Origin: Levilactobacillus bambusae
GTDB lineage: Bacteria; Bacillota; Bacilli; Lactobacillales; Lactobacillaceae
Assembly: GCF_003124125.1 (NCBI RefSeq)
Contig: NZ_QCXQ01000001.1
Coordinates: 62,001 to 126,000 of the forward strand
Direction: 5' to 3'
Length of the DNA stretch: 64,000 nt
Below are positions 28,842 to 36,885 of this stretch, one piece after another. Each line of letters starts with the position of its first letter. Position 1 is the first letter of the stretch. A program made the translations under genes and the position numbers. The notes beneath the pieces were generated by a model. It was given only the letters and a program-made list of their open reading frames with translations, did no database searches and was not told the origin of the DNA.

Positions 28842-31169
28842 GTGATTGAATCACATTATGATTGGGATGTTAAGGGTGTTAATCGACCGACTGAAGCAGC
28901 TAAACAGTTGGGAACTCAGTTAGACATAAATCCCGTGATTGCCCAAATTCTCATCCACCGCGGTTATACGACGGTGGATGAGGCCTCTGCCTTTTTAAAC
29001 CCAGGTCCTGAACAGCTTCACGATCCAATGTTAATGCATGACATGCAAAGAGGGGTGGAGCGCATTGAAAAGGCCATTTCAGAGGGAAACCAAATTACGG
29101 TTTACGGTGATTATGATGCTGATGGCGTAACTAGTACCGCGATTTTAGTGGAGGCGCTAGAACAGATGGGCGCTCAAGTGAACTATTACGTTCCTAATCG
29201 GTTCACGGATGGTTACGGACCTAATTCACGGGTTTTTGAGGAACTTATTCAGGCTGGGACAGAATTGATTGTCACGGTTGATAATGGGGTGGCAGGAAAT
29301 GAAGCCATATCCGTTGCCAATGAACACGGGGTTGACGTTGTGGTAACCGATCACCACGAAATGCCGGAGACGTTACCAGACGCCTATGCGATTATCCACC
29401 CCCGCCACCCAGAGGGTTCCTACCCCTTTGGCGACCTATCAGGAGCTGGGGTAGCTTTCAAAGTTGCGACCGCACTATTAGACGAAATTCCCCAAGAAAT
29501 GTTAGACCTCGCCGCAATTGGCACTGTGGGGGACTTAGTTTCTTTAACACGTGAGAACCGGGTTTTAGTTAGTTTTGGATTAAAACTTCTGGCTCAGGAT
29601 GAGCGACCCGGATTAATTGCCCTAATGAAAAATGCTGGGGTTGATGCCCATCAAATTACGGAACAAACCATTGGATTTACCATTGCGCCAAGACTTAATG
29701 CGCTTGGTCGGATGAAAGATGCAAAACCAGCGGTGGAGTTGTTAACCACGTTAGATCCCGATCAAGCTCAAGAATTGGCTGATCAGACGGAGAAAACCAA
29801 CCAGGAGCGTCAGGGACTAGTTAATAAAATTAGTGATGAAGCCCTGCAAATCGCTAATGATGAAGAACATGTTCATCGGCAAGCGTTGGTTATTGCGGGA
29901 CATCATTGGCATGAGGGTGTCTTAGGGATTGTGGCATCCCACGTAGTAGAGGCGACTGGTAAGCCAACTTTGATTCTAAACCTTGGTGACGATGGCCGAG
30001 CTAAGGGTTCCGGTCGAAGTGTTCCAGCGTTCAACCTGTTTGCTGCCCTAGACCCCCACCGTGATCTGATGGTGGCTTTTGGGGGTCATCACATGGCCGT
30101 TGGATTAACGGTGATGGCGGATCAATTAGATGAGTTAGCCCAAGCTTTGGATGCGGCGGCTGACGAACAGGATCTAAAGGCCAGTGGCAAACAGAGTTTA
30201 ACCGTGGCGGCTGAAATCTCGGTTTCTACGGCGACAATGGAAGTTTATCAAGCCGTCCAGCGACTAGCACCGTTTGGGCCGGCTAACCCAGAACCATTGT
30301 TTGAGTTTAGCGACGCTTCCCTGCAGAATGTCAAGGCTATTGGCAGTACGGGAAGTCACTTGAAGTTTGAACTCACTGAGGGTCAGCAACGGTTAAGTGC
30401 CATTGACTTTGGTGCCGGCCAGTTAGCCAGTGATTTAACGGCGAATTCGGACGATGCTCAAATTGTGGGGGCGTTAGGGACAAATACCTGGAAGGGGAAG
30501 ACGAGTCTCCAACTGATGGTAAAAGATATTGCAACCTCAGGAATTACCATCATTGACTCACGGACTTCGGCGCTGCATCAACAAATGTTTGATCGGCCGG
30601 GAATTTACGTTTTCTTTCATGAATCCCTGTATGAACAACTTCAAGGGTATATTAAGGAACCCGCAATTAGTATTTGTATTGACGGTCAGGTTTTGACTCA
30701 ACCCATTCCAGATGATCAACCCATCATACTAGTGGATTGTCCGGATTCAACTGATGATTTAAAATCCATCTTAGCCGAACTACCAGGGAATGAAATCGCG
30801 CTGTACCTCTATAAAAAGCAGCCAGTTTCGCTTTTGGGGATGCCAGAACGGTCGGAGTATGCTAAACTATTTAAGTTCGTTGAAACACACCAAAATATTG
30901 ATATTACCCATCAAATGGGGGAACTCAGTCAATTTTTAGGGATTCAACAAGCACAGTTGGTCTTTATGATTCAGGTTTTCTTTGAACTCGGGTTTGTCAC
31001 GATTTCAGCGGGCAAGATGACGGGGGTCAAACATCCTGAAAAGAAGGCCCTTTCCTCTGCACCTAGTTATCAGTTGAGAGAGGAACAGGTAAAGACAGAG
31101 CAGGCTCTGCTGTTTAGTGACGGTAAACAGTTAATCGCAAGACTAAAAGCGATTTTTAAGGGGCATTAA
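28842..31169 (+). CDS. recJ: Single-strand-specific DNA exonuclease RecJ
   Basis: 5'-to-3' ssDNA exonuclease in recombination and mismatch/base-excision repair. 775 aa, with the long Firmicutes C-terminal extension. DHH-family motifs: GDYDADGVTST near residue 92, VTDNG, and VTDHHEMPE near 170; DHHA1 domain with GGHHMAVG around 410; OB domain after 450. GTG 28842 is 8 nt from GAAAGGA; an ATG 9 nt earlier is too close. apt follows after 22 nt, the common recJ-apt operon. Confidence 0.95.
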   Translation: MIESHYDWDVKGVNRPTEAAKQLGTQLDINPVIAQILIHRGYTTVDEASAFLNPGPEQLHDPMLMHDMQRGVERIEKAISEGNQITVYGDYDADGVTSTAILVEALEQMGAQVNYYVPNRFTDGYGPNSRVFEELIQAGTELIVTVDNGVAGNEAISVANEHGVDVVVTDHHEMPETLPDAYAIIHPRHPEGSYPFGDLSGAGVAFKVATALLDEIPQEMLDLAAIGTVGDLVSLTRENRVLVSFGLKLLAQDERPGLIALMKNAGVDAHQITEQTIGFTIAPRLNALGRMKDAKPAVELLTTLDPDQAQELADQTEKTNQERQGLVNKISDEALQIANDEEHVHRQALVIAGHHWHEGVLGIVASHVVEATGKPTLILNLGDDGRAKGSGRSVPAFNLFAALDPHRDLMVAFGGHHMAVGLTVMADQLDELAQALDAAADEQDLKASGKQSLTVAAEISVSTATMEVYQAVQRLAPFGPANPEPLFEFSDASLQNVKAIGSTGSHLKFELTEGQQRLSAIDFGAGQLASDLTANSDDAQIVGALGTNTWKGKTSLQLMVKDIATSGITIIDSRTSALHQQMFDRPGIYVFFHESLYEQLQGYIKEPAISICIDGQVLTQPIPDDQPIILVDCPDSTDDLKSILAELPGNEIALYLYKKQPVSLLGMPERSEYAKLFKFVETHQNIDITHQMGELSQFLGIQQAQLVFMIQVFFELGFVTISAGKMTGVKHPEKKALSSAPSYQLREEQVKTEQALLFSDGKQLIARLKAIFKGH

Positions 31170-31191
31170 ATGACAAAGGAGTTCATCAATT

Positions 31192-31716
31192 ATGGCAATT
31201 GATTTCACAAAGTATGTGGCGACGGTTCCTAACTATCCAGAGGATGGCGTTATTTTTCGAGACATTTCTCCGTTGATGGCAAACGGAAAAGCCTATCATG
31301 CTGCAACCGATGAAATTGTGAAATATGCTAAAGAAAAGGGTGTCGATATGGTTGTCGGCCCTGAGGCCCGCGGATTTATCGTGGGGTGTCCAGTTGCTTA
31401 TGAATTAGGGGTTGGCTTTGCGGCGGCCAGAAAGGCTGGCAAACTGCCCGGTGAAACCGTTGAGGCCAAGTACGAATTGGAGTACGGAACGTCAGCGCTT
31501 TACCTGCAAAGGGATGCCATTCAACCCGGACAAAAGGTTTTAGTGACGGATGATTTACTGGCGACTGGCGGTACCATTGGCGCTACCATTCAGTTAATTG
31601 AGGACCTGGGCGGGATAGTCGTTGGGACGGCTTTCTTCATCGAATTAGATGATCTCCACGGCCGAGAAAAAATTGAAAGCAACGGTTATGACGTTTTTAC
31701 GTTGATGAATTATTAA
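31192..31716 (+). CDS. apt: Adenine phosphoribosyltransferase
   Basis: Purine salvage: adenine + PRPP to AMP + PPi. 174 aa. Starts [19 protein letters not shown], has GPEARGFI, and the PRPP-binding loop [13 protein letters not shown] near residue 120. ATG 31192 follows AAAGGAG. Co-transcribed with recJ. The next strong terminator belongs to the fluoride riboswitch beyond a new promoter, and no separate apt terminator is obvious. Confidence 0.97.
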   Translation: MAIDFTKYVATVPNYPEDGVIFRDISPLMANGKAYHAATDEIVKYAKEKGVDMVVGPEARGFIVGCPVAYELGVGFAAARKAGKLPGETVEAKYELEYGTSALYLQRDAIQPGQKVLVTDDLLATGGTIGATIQLIEDLGGIVVGTAFFIELDDLHGREKIESNGYDVFTLMNY

Positions 31717-31732
31717 ATCGGTTGCTGATAAG

Positions 31733-31760
31733 TTGTTTTCTAGCAAAAGACTGCTAAAAT
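31733..31760 (+). promoter_or_regulatory. Promoter of the fluoride riboswitch / P-type ATPase unit
   Basis: TTGTTT, 16-bp spacer, TGC-extended TAAAAT. The start site would be about 31767, 7-8 nt before riboswitch helix P1. Confidence 0.75.
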
Positions 31761-31773
31761 TAAGTTAATAAAA

Positions 31774-31853
31774 TGAGCGATGGTGTTCGCTCAATAAATT
31801 CTTCGGAATTGATGACGCCTACTTCACTTAGATAAGTGAAGTAGGCGTTTTTT
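31774..31853 (+). ncRNA. Fluoride riboswitch (crcB motif) with overlapping terminator
   Basis: P1 GAGCGA/TCGCTC (31775-31780/31787-31792) encloses the loop TGGTGT; the conserved ATAAA follows at 31795-31799, then an AATTC-TTCG-GAATT stem, then GATGACGCCTAC. Loop GGTGT can pair with ACGCC (31815-31819), reproducing the fluoride-sensing pseudoknot with a G-U pair. ACGCC is also the base of a 14-16 bp terminator (31815-31848) with a T-run, so ligand-stabilised pseudoknot and terminator exclude each other: an ON switch with fluoride. GCGATGGTGTTCGC matches known crcB RNAs closely. Confidence 0.93.
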
Positions 31854-31873
31854 CTTACTTAAGGGGGAAAAGC

Positions 31874-34201
31874 ATGGATCAGAATTCACTGGAATCAACG
31901 TATCAGGGGACAGGTTTAACAACGGACGAGATCAATCAGGAACAGCGTCAGTTTGGTCCCAATGTGATTCAACGCTCACAACAAACCACGTTGTTGCAGG
32001 GGATTATTGCCCGATTCTGGGGGCCGATCCCATGGTTGCTTGAAGCCACTTTGATTTTTGAAGTTAGTTTGGGCAACCTATTTCAAACCGTTGTTATTTT
32101 TGGACTACTTCTTTTTTCAGCCGTGGACGGGGCGATTCAGGAACACCGGGCCCAGTCTGCAATTGGTTTTCTTCATACGAAGGAAACAATGACGGCGCGG
32201 GTAAAACGAAATGGGACCTGGCAAACCATTAACGTCGATGATTTAGTTCCTGGTGATATCGTCCACCTATTTGTTGGGGACCTTATTCCAGCGGATGGAA
32301 CGCTCGAAGCAGGTTCGGTCGTTGTGGATGAATCTGAATTAACGGGTGAATCGGCCGCCATTGAAAAGACTGAGGGGGCCACAGTTTCATCGGGAACGGT
32401 TGTTAAGCAGGGGGCTGCTCTGATGCAAGTTGTTAAAATTGGTGCGGCTAGTACGGCGGGTAAAACTGCGGCACTCGTCAAAAACGCTAAGGCCCCGGGG
32501 CAGCTCCAACAGCTTTTATTTACGGTAGTCCGTTATTTAGCCTATATGGATTTGGTATTGATTATTATTTTGGTCATTGTCGCAGTATTTAGGGGGATTC
32601 AGATTCAGGTACTGCTTCCCTTTATGGTGATTTTAATTGTGGCTACCATTCCAATTTCCATGCCCTCTAGTTTTACGGTTGCTAATTCAATTGAAGCTAA
32701 GTACTTGGCTCAACACCAAATCTTGGTTACGGATCTAACAGGAATTCAGGATTCAGCAACCATGACGGTTTTACTGACGGATAAGACGGGAACGCTAACC
32801 ACTAATCGGCCCGTAGTTCAAGGAGTCACTTCGTTTCAAGGGTTAACGGATACGCAACTGCTTCAATTAGCAGCGGTTGCCTGTGATCCCAGTGGAGCTG
32901 GAACCATTGATAGAGCAATTATTGGTGAAGCGGCACAGCGGGGCTTAACTAGTTTACCACGCTTATCTTATACCCCGTTTGATCCTAATAAGAAGGTAAC
33001 AGTGGCCACGACAAAGTGGAACGATCAACCACTAACCGTCACTTTAGGCTCACCAACCGTGCTGCTAACTAGGTTATCAAAAACGGATCAGGCAGTTACA
33101 GATGTGATTCAGGCCGAACAGGATGGGGATCGGGTACTTGCTTTAACGACGAGCTCAAATGGACAACCGGCAACCTTACAGGGATTAATTGCGTTGGCTG
33201 ACGAACCAAGGCAGGATGCGGCAACCTCCATTGCCGATTTACAGGAACGTGGGGTTAAGGTTGTGATGTTAACGGGGGATTCGTCAACCACGGCTAAATC
33301 AATTGCAACAAAGGTTGGGATTGGGCCTAATATAACGGATATTCATAGTGGCCTCGCGCATCCACTGGAATATAATGGCTTTTCCGACGTCTACCCCCAA
33401 GATAAGTTTGAACTCGTGAAAGCTCTGCAAAAAGCGGAAAACGTTGTTGGGATGACGGGGGATGGCATTAATGATGCGCCTGCGCTAAAACAGGCTAACG
33501 TTGGGATTGCTGTTAGTAATGCAACGGATGTGGCAAAGGAAGCCGCTAAGGTCGTTCTAACGGAACCCCGGCTAAGTGATATTAGTAAATTAATTGATAG
33601 CGGGCATCGGGTTTATCAACGCATGCTAACGTGGACGATTACTAAGTTAGCTCGGACAGCTGAGTTGGCAGTCCTACTGACCTTTGGGTACTTACTAACA
33701 GACTTCTTTCCGGTTAATTTAAGCATGATTGTCTTTATTATCGTTATGAACGACCTGGTAACGCTAACCTTAGGAACAGATCGAACGTCGGCTATCACGC
33801 ATCGGCCAGAAAAATGGCGGATGGGACAGATTATTAAAATCGCTAGCATTTTTACAATTGGTTGGCTTATCATTGGCTTTGGGTTATTAGATGTTTATTT
33901 AACCGGTTGGCATTTTTCCCACGCGGTGATTAGTTCTCTGCTATTTGTGTTCCTGATTGACTCACCGATGGCAACGATTTACATGACTCGGACGCGGGGT
34001 CATTTTTGGAAGCTAGCGCCAAGCCGCCCGGTTTTCTGGATGACGTTAATTAACGTTATTGTCGCCAGTGCCATGGCTATATTTGGAATTTTATTGGCTA
34101 AGGCGCCCGTTACTCAAGTTGCGTTGGTGCTAGGAATTGTGGTGGTAATGACCTTTGTTTTAGACGAAGTGAAGGTGCTTTACTATCGCAACCAGAATTA
34201 A
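31874..34201 (+). CDS. P-type ATPase of the H+-ATPase-like (P3A) class under fluoride control
   Basis: Ion-pumping membrane ATPase. 775 aa. Cation-ATPase N-terminal region, A-domain LTGES near residue 155, membrane helix 4 motif PISMPSS (H+-ATPases have PxxMP), phosphorylation site DKTGTLT near 303, and hinge MTGDGINDAP near 527; about ten membrane spans, no N-terminal metal-binding domain. By these features it is closest to plasma-membrane proton ATPases, not to Ca2+ or heavy-metal pumps. ATG 31874 follows AAGGGGG. The riboswitch implies expression when fluoride is present; pumping protons would offset the acid load of HF entry. Ion specificity is inferred. Confidence 0.88.
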   Translation: MDQNSLESTYQGTGLTTDEINQEQRQFGPNVIQRSQQTTLLQGIIARFWGPIPWLLEATLIFEVSLGNLFQTVVIFGLLLFSAVDGAIQEHRAQSAIGFLHTKETMTARVKRNGTWQTINVDDLVPGDIVHLFVGDLIPADGTLEAGSVVVDESELTGESAAIEKTEGATVSSGTVVKQGAALMQVVKIGAASTAGKTAALVKNAKAPGQLQQLLFTVVRYLAYMDLVLIIILVIVAVFRGIQIQVLLPFMVILIVATIPISMPSSFTVANSIEAKYLAQHQILVTDLTGIQDSATMTVLLTDKTGTLTTNRPVVQGVTSFQGLTDTQLLQLAAVACDPSGAGTIDRAIIGEAAQRGLTSLPRLSYTPFDPNKKVTVATTKWNDQPLTVTLGSPTVLLTRLSKTDQAVTDVIQAEQDGDRVLALTTSSNGQPATLQGLIALADEPRQDAATSIADLQERGVKVVMLTGDSSTTAKSIATKVGIGPNITDIHSGLAHPLEYNGFSDVYPQDKFELVKALQKAENVVGMTGDGINDAPALKQANVGIAVSNATDVAKEAAKVVLTEPRLSDISKLIDSGHRVYQRMLTWTITKLARTAELAVLLTFGYLLTDFFPVNLSMIVFIIVMNDLVTLTLGTDRTSAITHRPEKWRMGQIIKIASIFTIGWLIIGFGLLDVYLTGWHFSHAVISSLLFVFLIDSPMATIYMTRTRGHFWKLAPSRPVFWMTLINVIVASAMAIFGILLAKAPVTQVALVLGIVVVMTFVLDEVKVLYYRNQN

Positions 34202-34235
34202 AAATCGAAAACTATTTGTCGGTTAACCCCAATAA

Positions 34236-34291
34236 AATAAGCAGCATACCCAACCTTGATTATGCAATCAAAGTTGGGCATGCTGCTTATT
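34236..34291. repeat. Long intergenic inverted repeat (AATAAGCAGC family)
   Basis: About 26-bp stem with two mismatches, AATAAGCAGCAT.CCCAAC.TTGATT and its complement, loop ATGC. No T-run on the plus side; lies between convergent genes and probably stops transcription from both. Its outer arm is shared with the hairpin at 38751. Confidence 0.75.
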
Positions 34292-34312
34292 AACGTTTCA
34301 GGACGTCAGATA

Positions 34313-34492
34313 TTAATGCTGAATAATTAAACGAAAAACATCTGCACCCAATAAAATGACGAGCCCGATTCCAAGCGTGACAAGTGCCGCTTGCGCCGTC
34401 CGTTTTCTTGAGGAATTCCAAATCAACCAGACTAATCCAACCGCCATTAAAACCATCCCGATGATTCGACCGATGGTAACGAACTGAAGCAC
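34313..34492 (-). CDS. Small two-helix membrane protein, unknown
   Basis: 59 aa from GTG 34492: MLQFVTIGRIIGMVLMAVG.., helix about 5-25, a short basic loop WNSSRKRT, helix about 33-55, ending IIQH. AAAGGA lies 10 nt upstream and CATAAT with a TG extension further up looks like a -10. It is in a different frame from a longer but composition-wise unconvincing frame covering 34290-34544. Function unknown. Confidence 0.6.
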   Translation of the reverse strand: MLQFVTIGRIIGMVLMAVGLVWLIWNSSRKRTAQAALVTLGIGLVILLGADVFRLIIQH

Positions 34493-34577
34493 ATTTACCG
34501 CATCCTTTTTTAGCGTTATTCAATATTATGCCACGTTTGATCATAAAATGCGAATGGGTTCTTTTAAGACCCGGTGG

Positions 34578-34709
34578 TTAACGCTTTGGCTTTGAGGCTG
34601 ATTCTTGGTGAAGTGACTTCATCCGTTGAGAAACAGACATGATGTTTAACACAATGGTAATGAGGGTAGCGATAATAGATAAATATGCCGCAAGTTTATT
34701 GACTTTCAT
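34578..34709 (-). CDS. 43-aa single-span membrane protein downstream of ndk
   Basis: Starts MKVNKLAAYLSIIATLITIV: one membrane helix at about 6-26 followed by a basic, polar tail ending PKR. Very strong ribosome site AAGGAGGAG just before ATG 34709, and only 10 nt from the ndk stop, so it is the second gene of the ndk transcript. No recognised family. Confidence 0.65.
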   Translation of the reverse strand: MKVNKLAAYLSIIATLITIVLNIMSVSQRMKSLHQESASKPKR

Positions 34710-34719
34710 AAGCTCCTCC

Positions 34720-35151
34720 TTAAACTTCTAGGTTGGGAAACCAAATTTGAATTTCTTTTTCTGCGTCGGTAACACTGTCGGAAGTATGAACCGTATTTCG
34801 CAAGATACCGTCTGACCAGTCATGGGAATAATCACCACGAATGGTACCTGGTTGTGCTTCATCAGGATTGGTATTGCCCGCCATATGGTGAACGGTCTTA
34901 ATGATATTAACCCCACTGGCCACGATAGCAACTAAGTGATCCTCCTGCATATAGCTGGTAATTTCCTTAAAAAAGGGTTTATCTACCTTGTCCGAATAGT
35001 GATTTTTTAATTGGTCCTCCGTTGCCGTAACGACTTTGAGTGCCGAAATAGTATAGTGCTTTTCTTCCAATCGGTGAATGATATCACCAATATGGCCCTC
35101 CGTTACCCCATCGGGTTTTACAAGTAGGAGTGTTCGTTCTAATTGGGTCAT
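34720..35151 (-). CDS. ndk: Nucleoside diphosphate kinase
   Basis: Transfers phosphate between NTPs and NDPs through a phospho-histidine. 143 aa. ERTLLLVKPDGV at the start, HYSDKVDKPFF, NPDEAQPGTIRGDY, and the active-site segment NTVHTSDSVTDAEKEI with catalytic His (usually NxxHGSDS; here Thr replaces Gly). Slightly divergent from typical Ndk. ATG 35151. A TTGTAA/17/TAAAAT pair lies upstream at about 35185-35215. Many lactobacilli lack ndk, and it sits here among accessory genes. Confidence 0.93.
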   Translation of the reverse strand: MTQLERTLLLVKPDGVTEGHIGDIIHRLEEKHYTISALKVVTATEDQLKNHYSDKVDKPFFKEITSYMQEDHLVAIVASGVNIIKTVHHMAGNTNPDEAQPGTIRGDYSHDWSDGILRNTVHTSDSVTDAEKEIQIWFPNLEV

Positions 35152-35239
35152 TTAAATCACACTTTCCGTCTTATTAGTAGTTAACACCCTTATTTTAAAA
35201 TTTAAGGGAGAAAATTACAATAATTGTGATGAGCCCACA

Positions 35240-35264
35240 TAAAAAGGCCAGAAAGCTCTGACCT
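35240..35264 (-). terminator. Terminator of the 35.3-kb gene
   Basis: On the minus strand AGGTCAGA-GCTT-TCTGGCCT followed by TTTTT. Confidence 0.82.
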
Positions 35265-35280
35265 CTTTAAGGTAATGAAC

Positions 35281-35583
35281 TTAATGGTAAGCAACAGCGA
35301 ACGCTAATTGACGGTTAGGCATTAAGTTCATTCCCAGCAGGCGTGTTTCGTCGTTGGGACCGTATGTTTCGGTAAATAAATTAAGAAATCCGTCGTTCTG
35401 TAAATCGGTTAAAATACGAAGTAAATTTTCTGCGCCCACTAACTCCTTTAACTGGCAGAGGAGATTGCCTGAGCAGGAGACGTTCTTAGCTTCCTTGGGT
35501 GTTAAACCAGACTCGAGTCGTTGATTATATAGCTTCGTGAAGTAGTAACGCAGGGTTTGTTCTTTTGAGTTATTAACTGTCAT
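35281..35583 (-). CDS. Unknown 100-aa protein
   Basis: Soluble, mixed helical: MTVNNSKEQTLRYYFTKLYN, then a CSGNLLCQLKELVGAENLL segment with two Cys, ending RQLAFAVAYH. No recognised domain. ATG 35583, with AAAGGTGG about 12 nt upstream; an own promoter (TTGATG, 17 bp, TATGAT, plus-strand 35617-35645) and an own terminator make it a monocistronic gene. Function unknown. Confidence 0.7.
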   Translation of the reverse strand: MTVNNSKEQTLRYYFTKLYNQRLESGLTPKEAKNVSCSGNLLCQLKELVGAENLLRILTDLQNDGFLNLFTETYGPNDETRLLGMNLMPNRQLAFAVAYH

Positions 35584-35616
35584 TGGCCATGACCACCTTT
35601 TCTAGAAGATAGCGCC

Positions 35617-35645
35617 ATCATAACAAATATAATTTAGGCCATCAA
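35617..35645 (-). promoter_or_regulatory. Promoter of the 100-aa unknown gene
   Basis: On the minus strand TTGATG, 17-bp spacer, TATGAT with a TGT extension. Confidence 0.7.
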
Positions 35646-35828
35646 CAAATACGCTTATCAGGGTTAAGGCCCGTAAATGATGAATGATAATAATTTAAAT
35701 TATGTAAAGTTATGGAATATCTTAAAACGGTTTTCTAGTAGCAAATGTCGACATTAGTGTCAACCTAGCCGTGGTCAAATAACGCAATAACTTCCTGAGT
35801 TAACGGACGCTAACGGGACCAAAAATAA

Positions 35829-35854
35829 AAAATACCGGCATTCGCCGGTATTTT
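35829..35854 (-). terminator. Terminator of the 109-aa unknown gene
   Basis: AAAATACCGGC / GCCGGTATTTT with 4-nt loop; the stem overlaps the stop codon, and a T-rich tail follows on the minus strand. Confidence 0.85.
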
Positions 35855-36182
35855 ACGCGATTGTAATTTTAAGGGTGTAATCCGACTTCGAAGAGGTCGC
35901 GACTTGATCAATGAAGTCACTATTTCCCGTAAGCCGAGGAATTAATTGAAGAGCCTGCTTAAAAGCTTGGGGATTTGGAAAGCCGGGGGTTAAAATATAC
36001 TTTTTCCGGTGGGCATCTTGAACGTAAATAACATTTTTTTGGCCAAAAATTAAGTTCACCCGGGTTGGTAATGTTAAGGTCGCAAAAATTGATTGCGCTT
36101 CCTGATCCCCTGAAATAGTTGTGGCATTATTGACATCTAAAAATAGGGGTTGTTCCCCGTCCTGAGTACTATGTAAAATCAT
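35853..36182 (-). CDS. Unknown 109-aa protein
   Basis: Soluble beta-rich small protein (LFLDVNNATTISGD, TRVNLIFGQKNVIYVQDAHRK, ending YTLKITIA). No signal peptide or recognised family. ATG 36182 with GAGGTG upstream is preferred; the frame continues to 36209 without a ribosome site. Monocistronic with its own terminator. Confidence 0.65.
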   Translation of the reverse strand: MILHSTQDGEQPLFLDVNNATTISGDQEAQSIFATLTLPTRVNLIFGQKNVIYVQDAHRKKYILTPGFPNPQAFKQALQLIPRLTGNSDFIDQVATSSKSDYTLKITIA

Positions 36183-36355
36183 ATGAACACCTCGTTTAAT
36201 CAGCTTCATCCGTTAAATGAAGCTACTGATGATTCATAGTGTTGGTGATGAGTTGCGACACTGTGAATTAATGAGTTTATTATACACTATTAGTGGTGAG
36301 GAGTTATCACGTTTAGAATAAATTAGGGTGAACTTAAGGGAATAAGTGCAAATAG

Positions 36356-36461
36356 TTGTTTATTTGAAATAATTTGGTTAATATAAATCTTGGTTATCGT
36401 GAAAAAGCACGAACCCTACATTATGTTTAAGTCCCCGCCAAGTTTTTGGTAGGGACTTTTT
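36356..36461 (+). ncRNA. Candidate small RNA
   Basis: No coding frame. TTGTTT (36356-36361), 17 bp, TAATAT forms a plausible promoter; the following sequence holds a hairpin (GGT..TCGTG-AAAAAG-CACGA-ACC, about 36392-36415) and ends in a clear intrinsic terminator AAGTCCC..CCAA / TTGG..GGGACTT with T-run (36429-36461). A terminator with no upstream gene on this strand is the main argument. Predicted length 70-75 nt. Confidence 0.5.
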
Positions 36462-36600
36462 AGGTCAGGGTGGGTGAGGGAGTTTAAAAGCGATCCCACA
36501 ATCAAAGGACAGCCGAATGTCTTTTAAGTTTTGCTGGCGTTCAAAAAGTGTGAAAAAATGCTAAAAGTGTTCTCAGTTATTCGACATTCTTACCCAAACT
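36462..36600. other. Unexplained 140-bp intergenic stretch
   Basis: No open frame on either strand longer than about 20 codons, no known RNA motif. Contains one short hairpin (AAAGGACA/TGTCTTTT, about 36505-36526). Could be a decayed gene or mobile-element remnant; nothing decides it. Confidence 0.3.
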
Positions 36601-36601
36601 C

Positions 36602-36650
36602 AAAAATAGGAACCTCGCTAAACGTTGATTTAGCGGGATTCCTATTTTTT
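36602..36650. terminator. Bidirectional terminator downstream of tRNA-Ser
   Basis: AAAAATAGGAA / TTCCTATTTTT outer stem and CGCTAAA / TTTAGCG inner stem, T-runs on both strands. Confidence 0.88.
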
Positions 36651-36676
36651 AAAAACTTTCTATACCGTACCTGAAA

Positions 36677-36763
36677 GGAGAGTACAGGATTTGAACCTGC
36701 GCGCCGGTATTAGCCGGTTCGACGGATTTCGAGTCCGTTGCATTACCACTCTGCCAACTCTCC
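36677..36763 (-). tRNA. tRNA-Ser(CGA)
   Basis: 87 nt on the minus strand. Acceptor GGAGAGT/ACTCTCC, anticodon stem ACGGA/TCCGT with loop CTCGAAA (anticodon CGA, reads UCG), long class-II variable arm with CCGG pairing, TPsiC arm GCAGG-TTCAAAT-CCTGT. CCA is not encoded. The base at the discriminator position is T, whereas serine tRNAs normally carry G73. Confidence 0.95.
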
Positions 36764-36885
36764 AAATTGCTTACAAAAATAAGTATATCAAAGATACAAA
36801 TTAATGCAACATAAATTCCTTGATAAAAGTTTATAGCGTATACCAAATTGACAGTGAGCGGTGATTAACAGGTGGAGTGACAGGG

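Noticed and set aside
31733-31870. Manganese (yybP-ykoY) riboswitch, which often precedes P-type ATPases
   Set aside because: The conserved yybP-ykoY loops are absent; the sequence fits the fluoride motif at all key positions.
34290-34544. Reverse-strand frame of 84 codons
   Set aside because: Low-complexity, Cys/His-scattered translation without ribosome site; a better GTG-started two-helix protein in another frame occupies the same DNA.
36500-36600. Insertion-sequence end
   Set aside because: No terminal inverted repeat, transposase frame or target duplication found.
36649-36846. Reverse frame across tRNA-Ser
   Set aside because: It reads through the whole tRNA gene and terminator and has no ribosome site.
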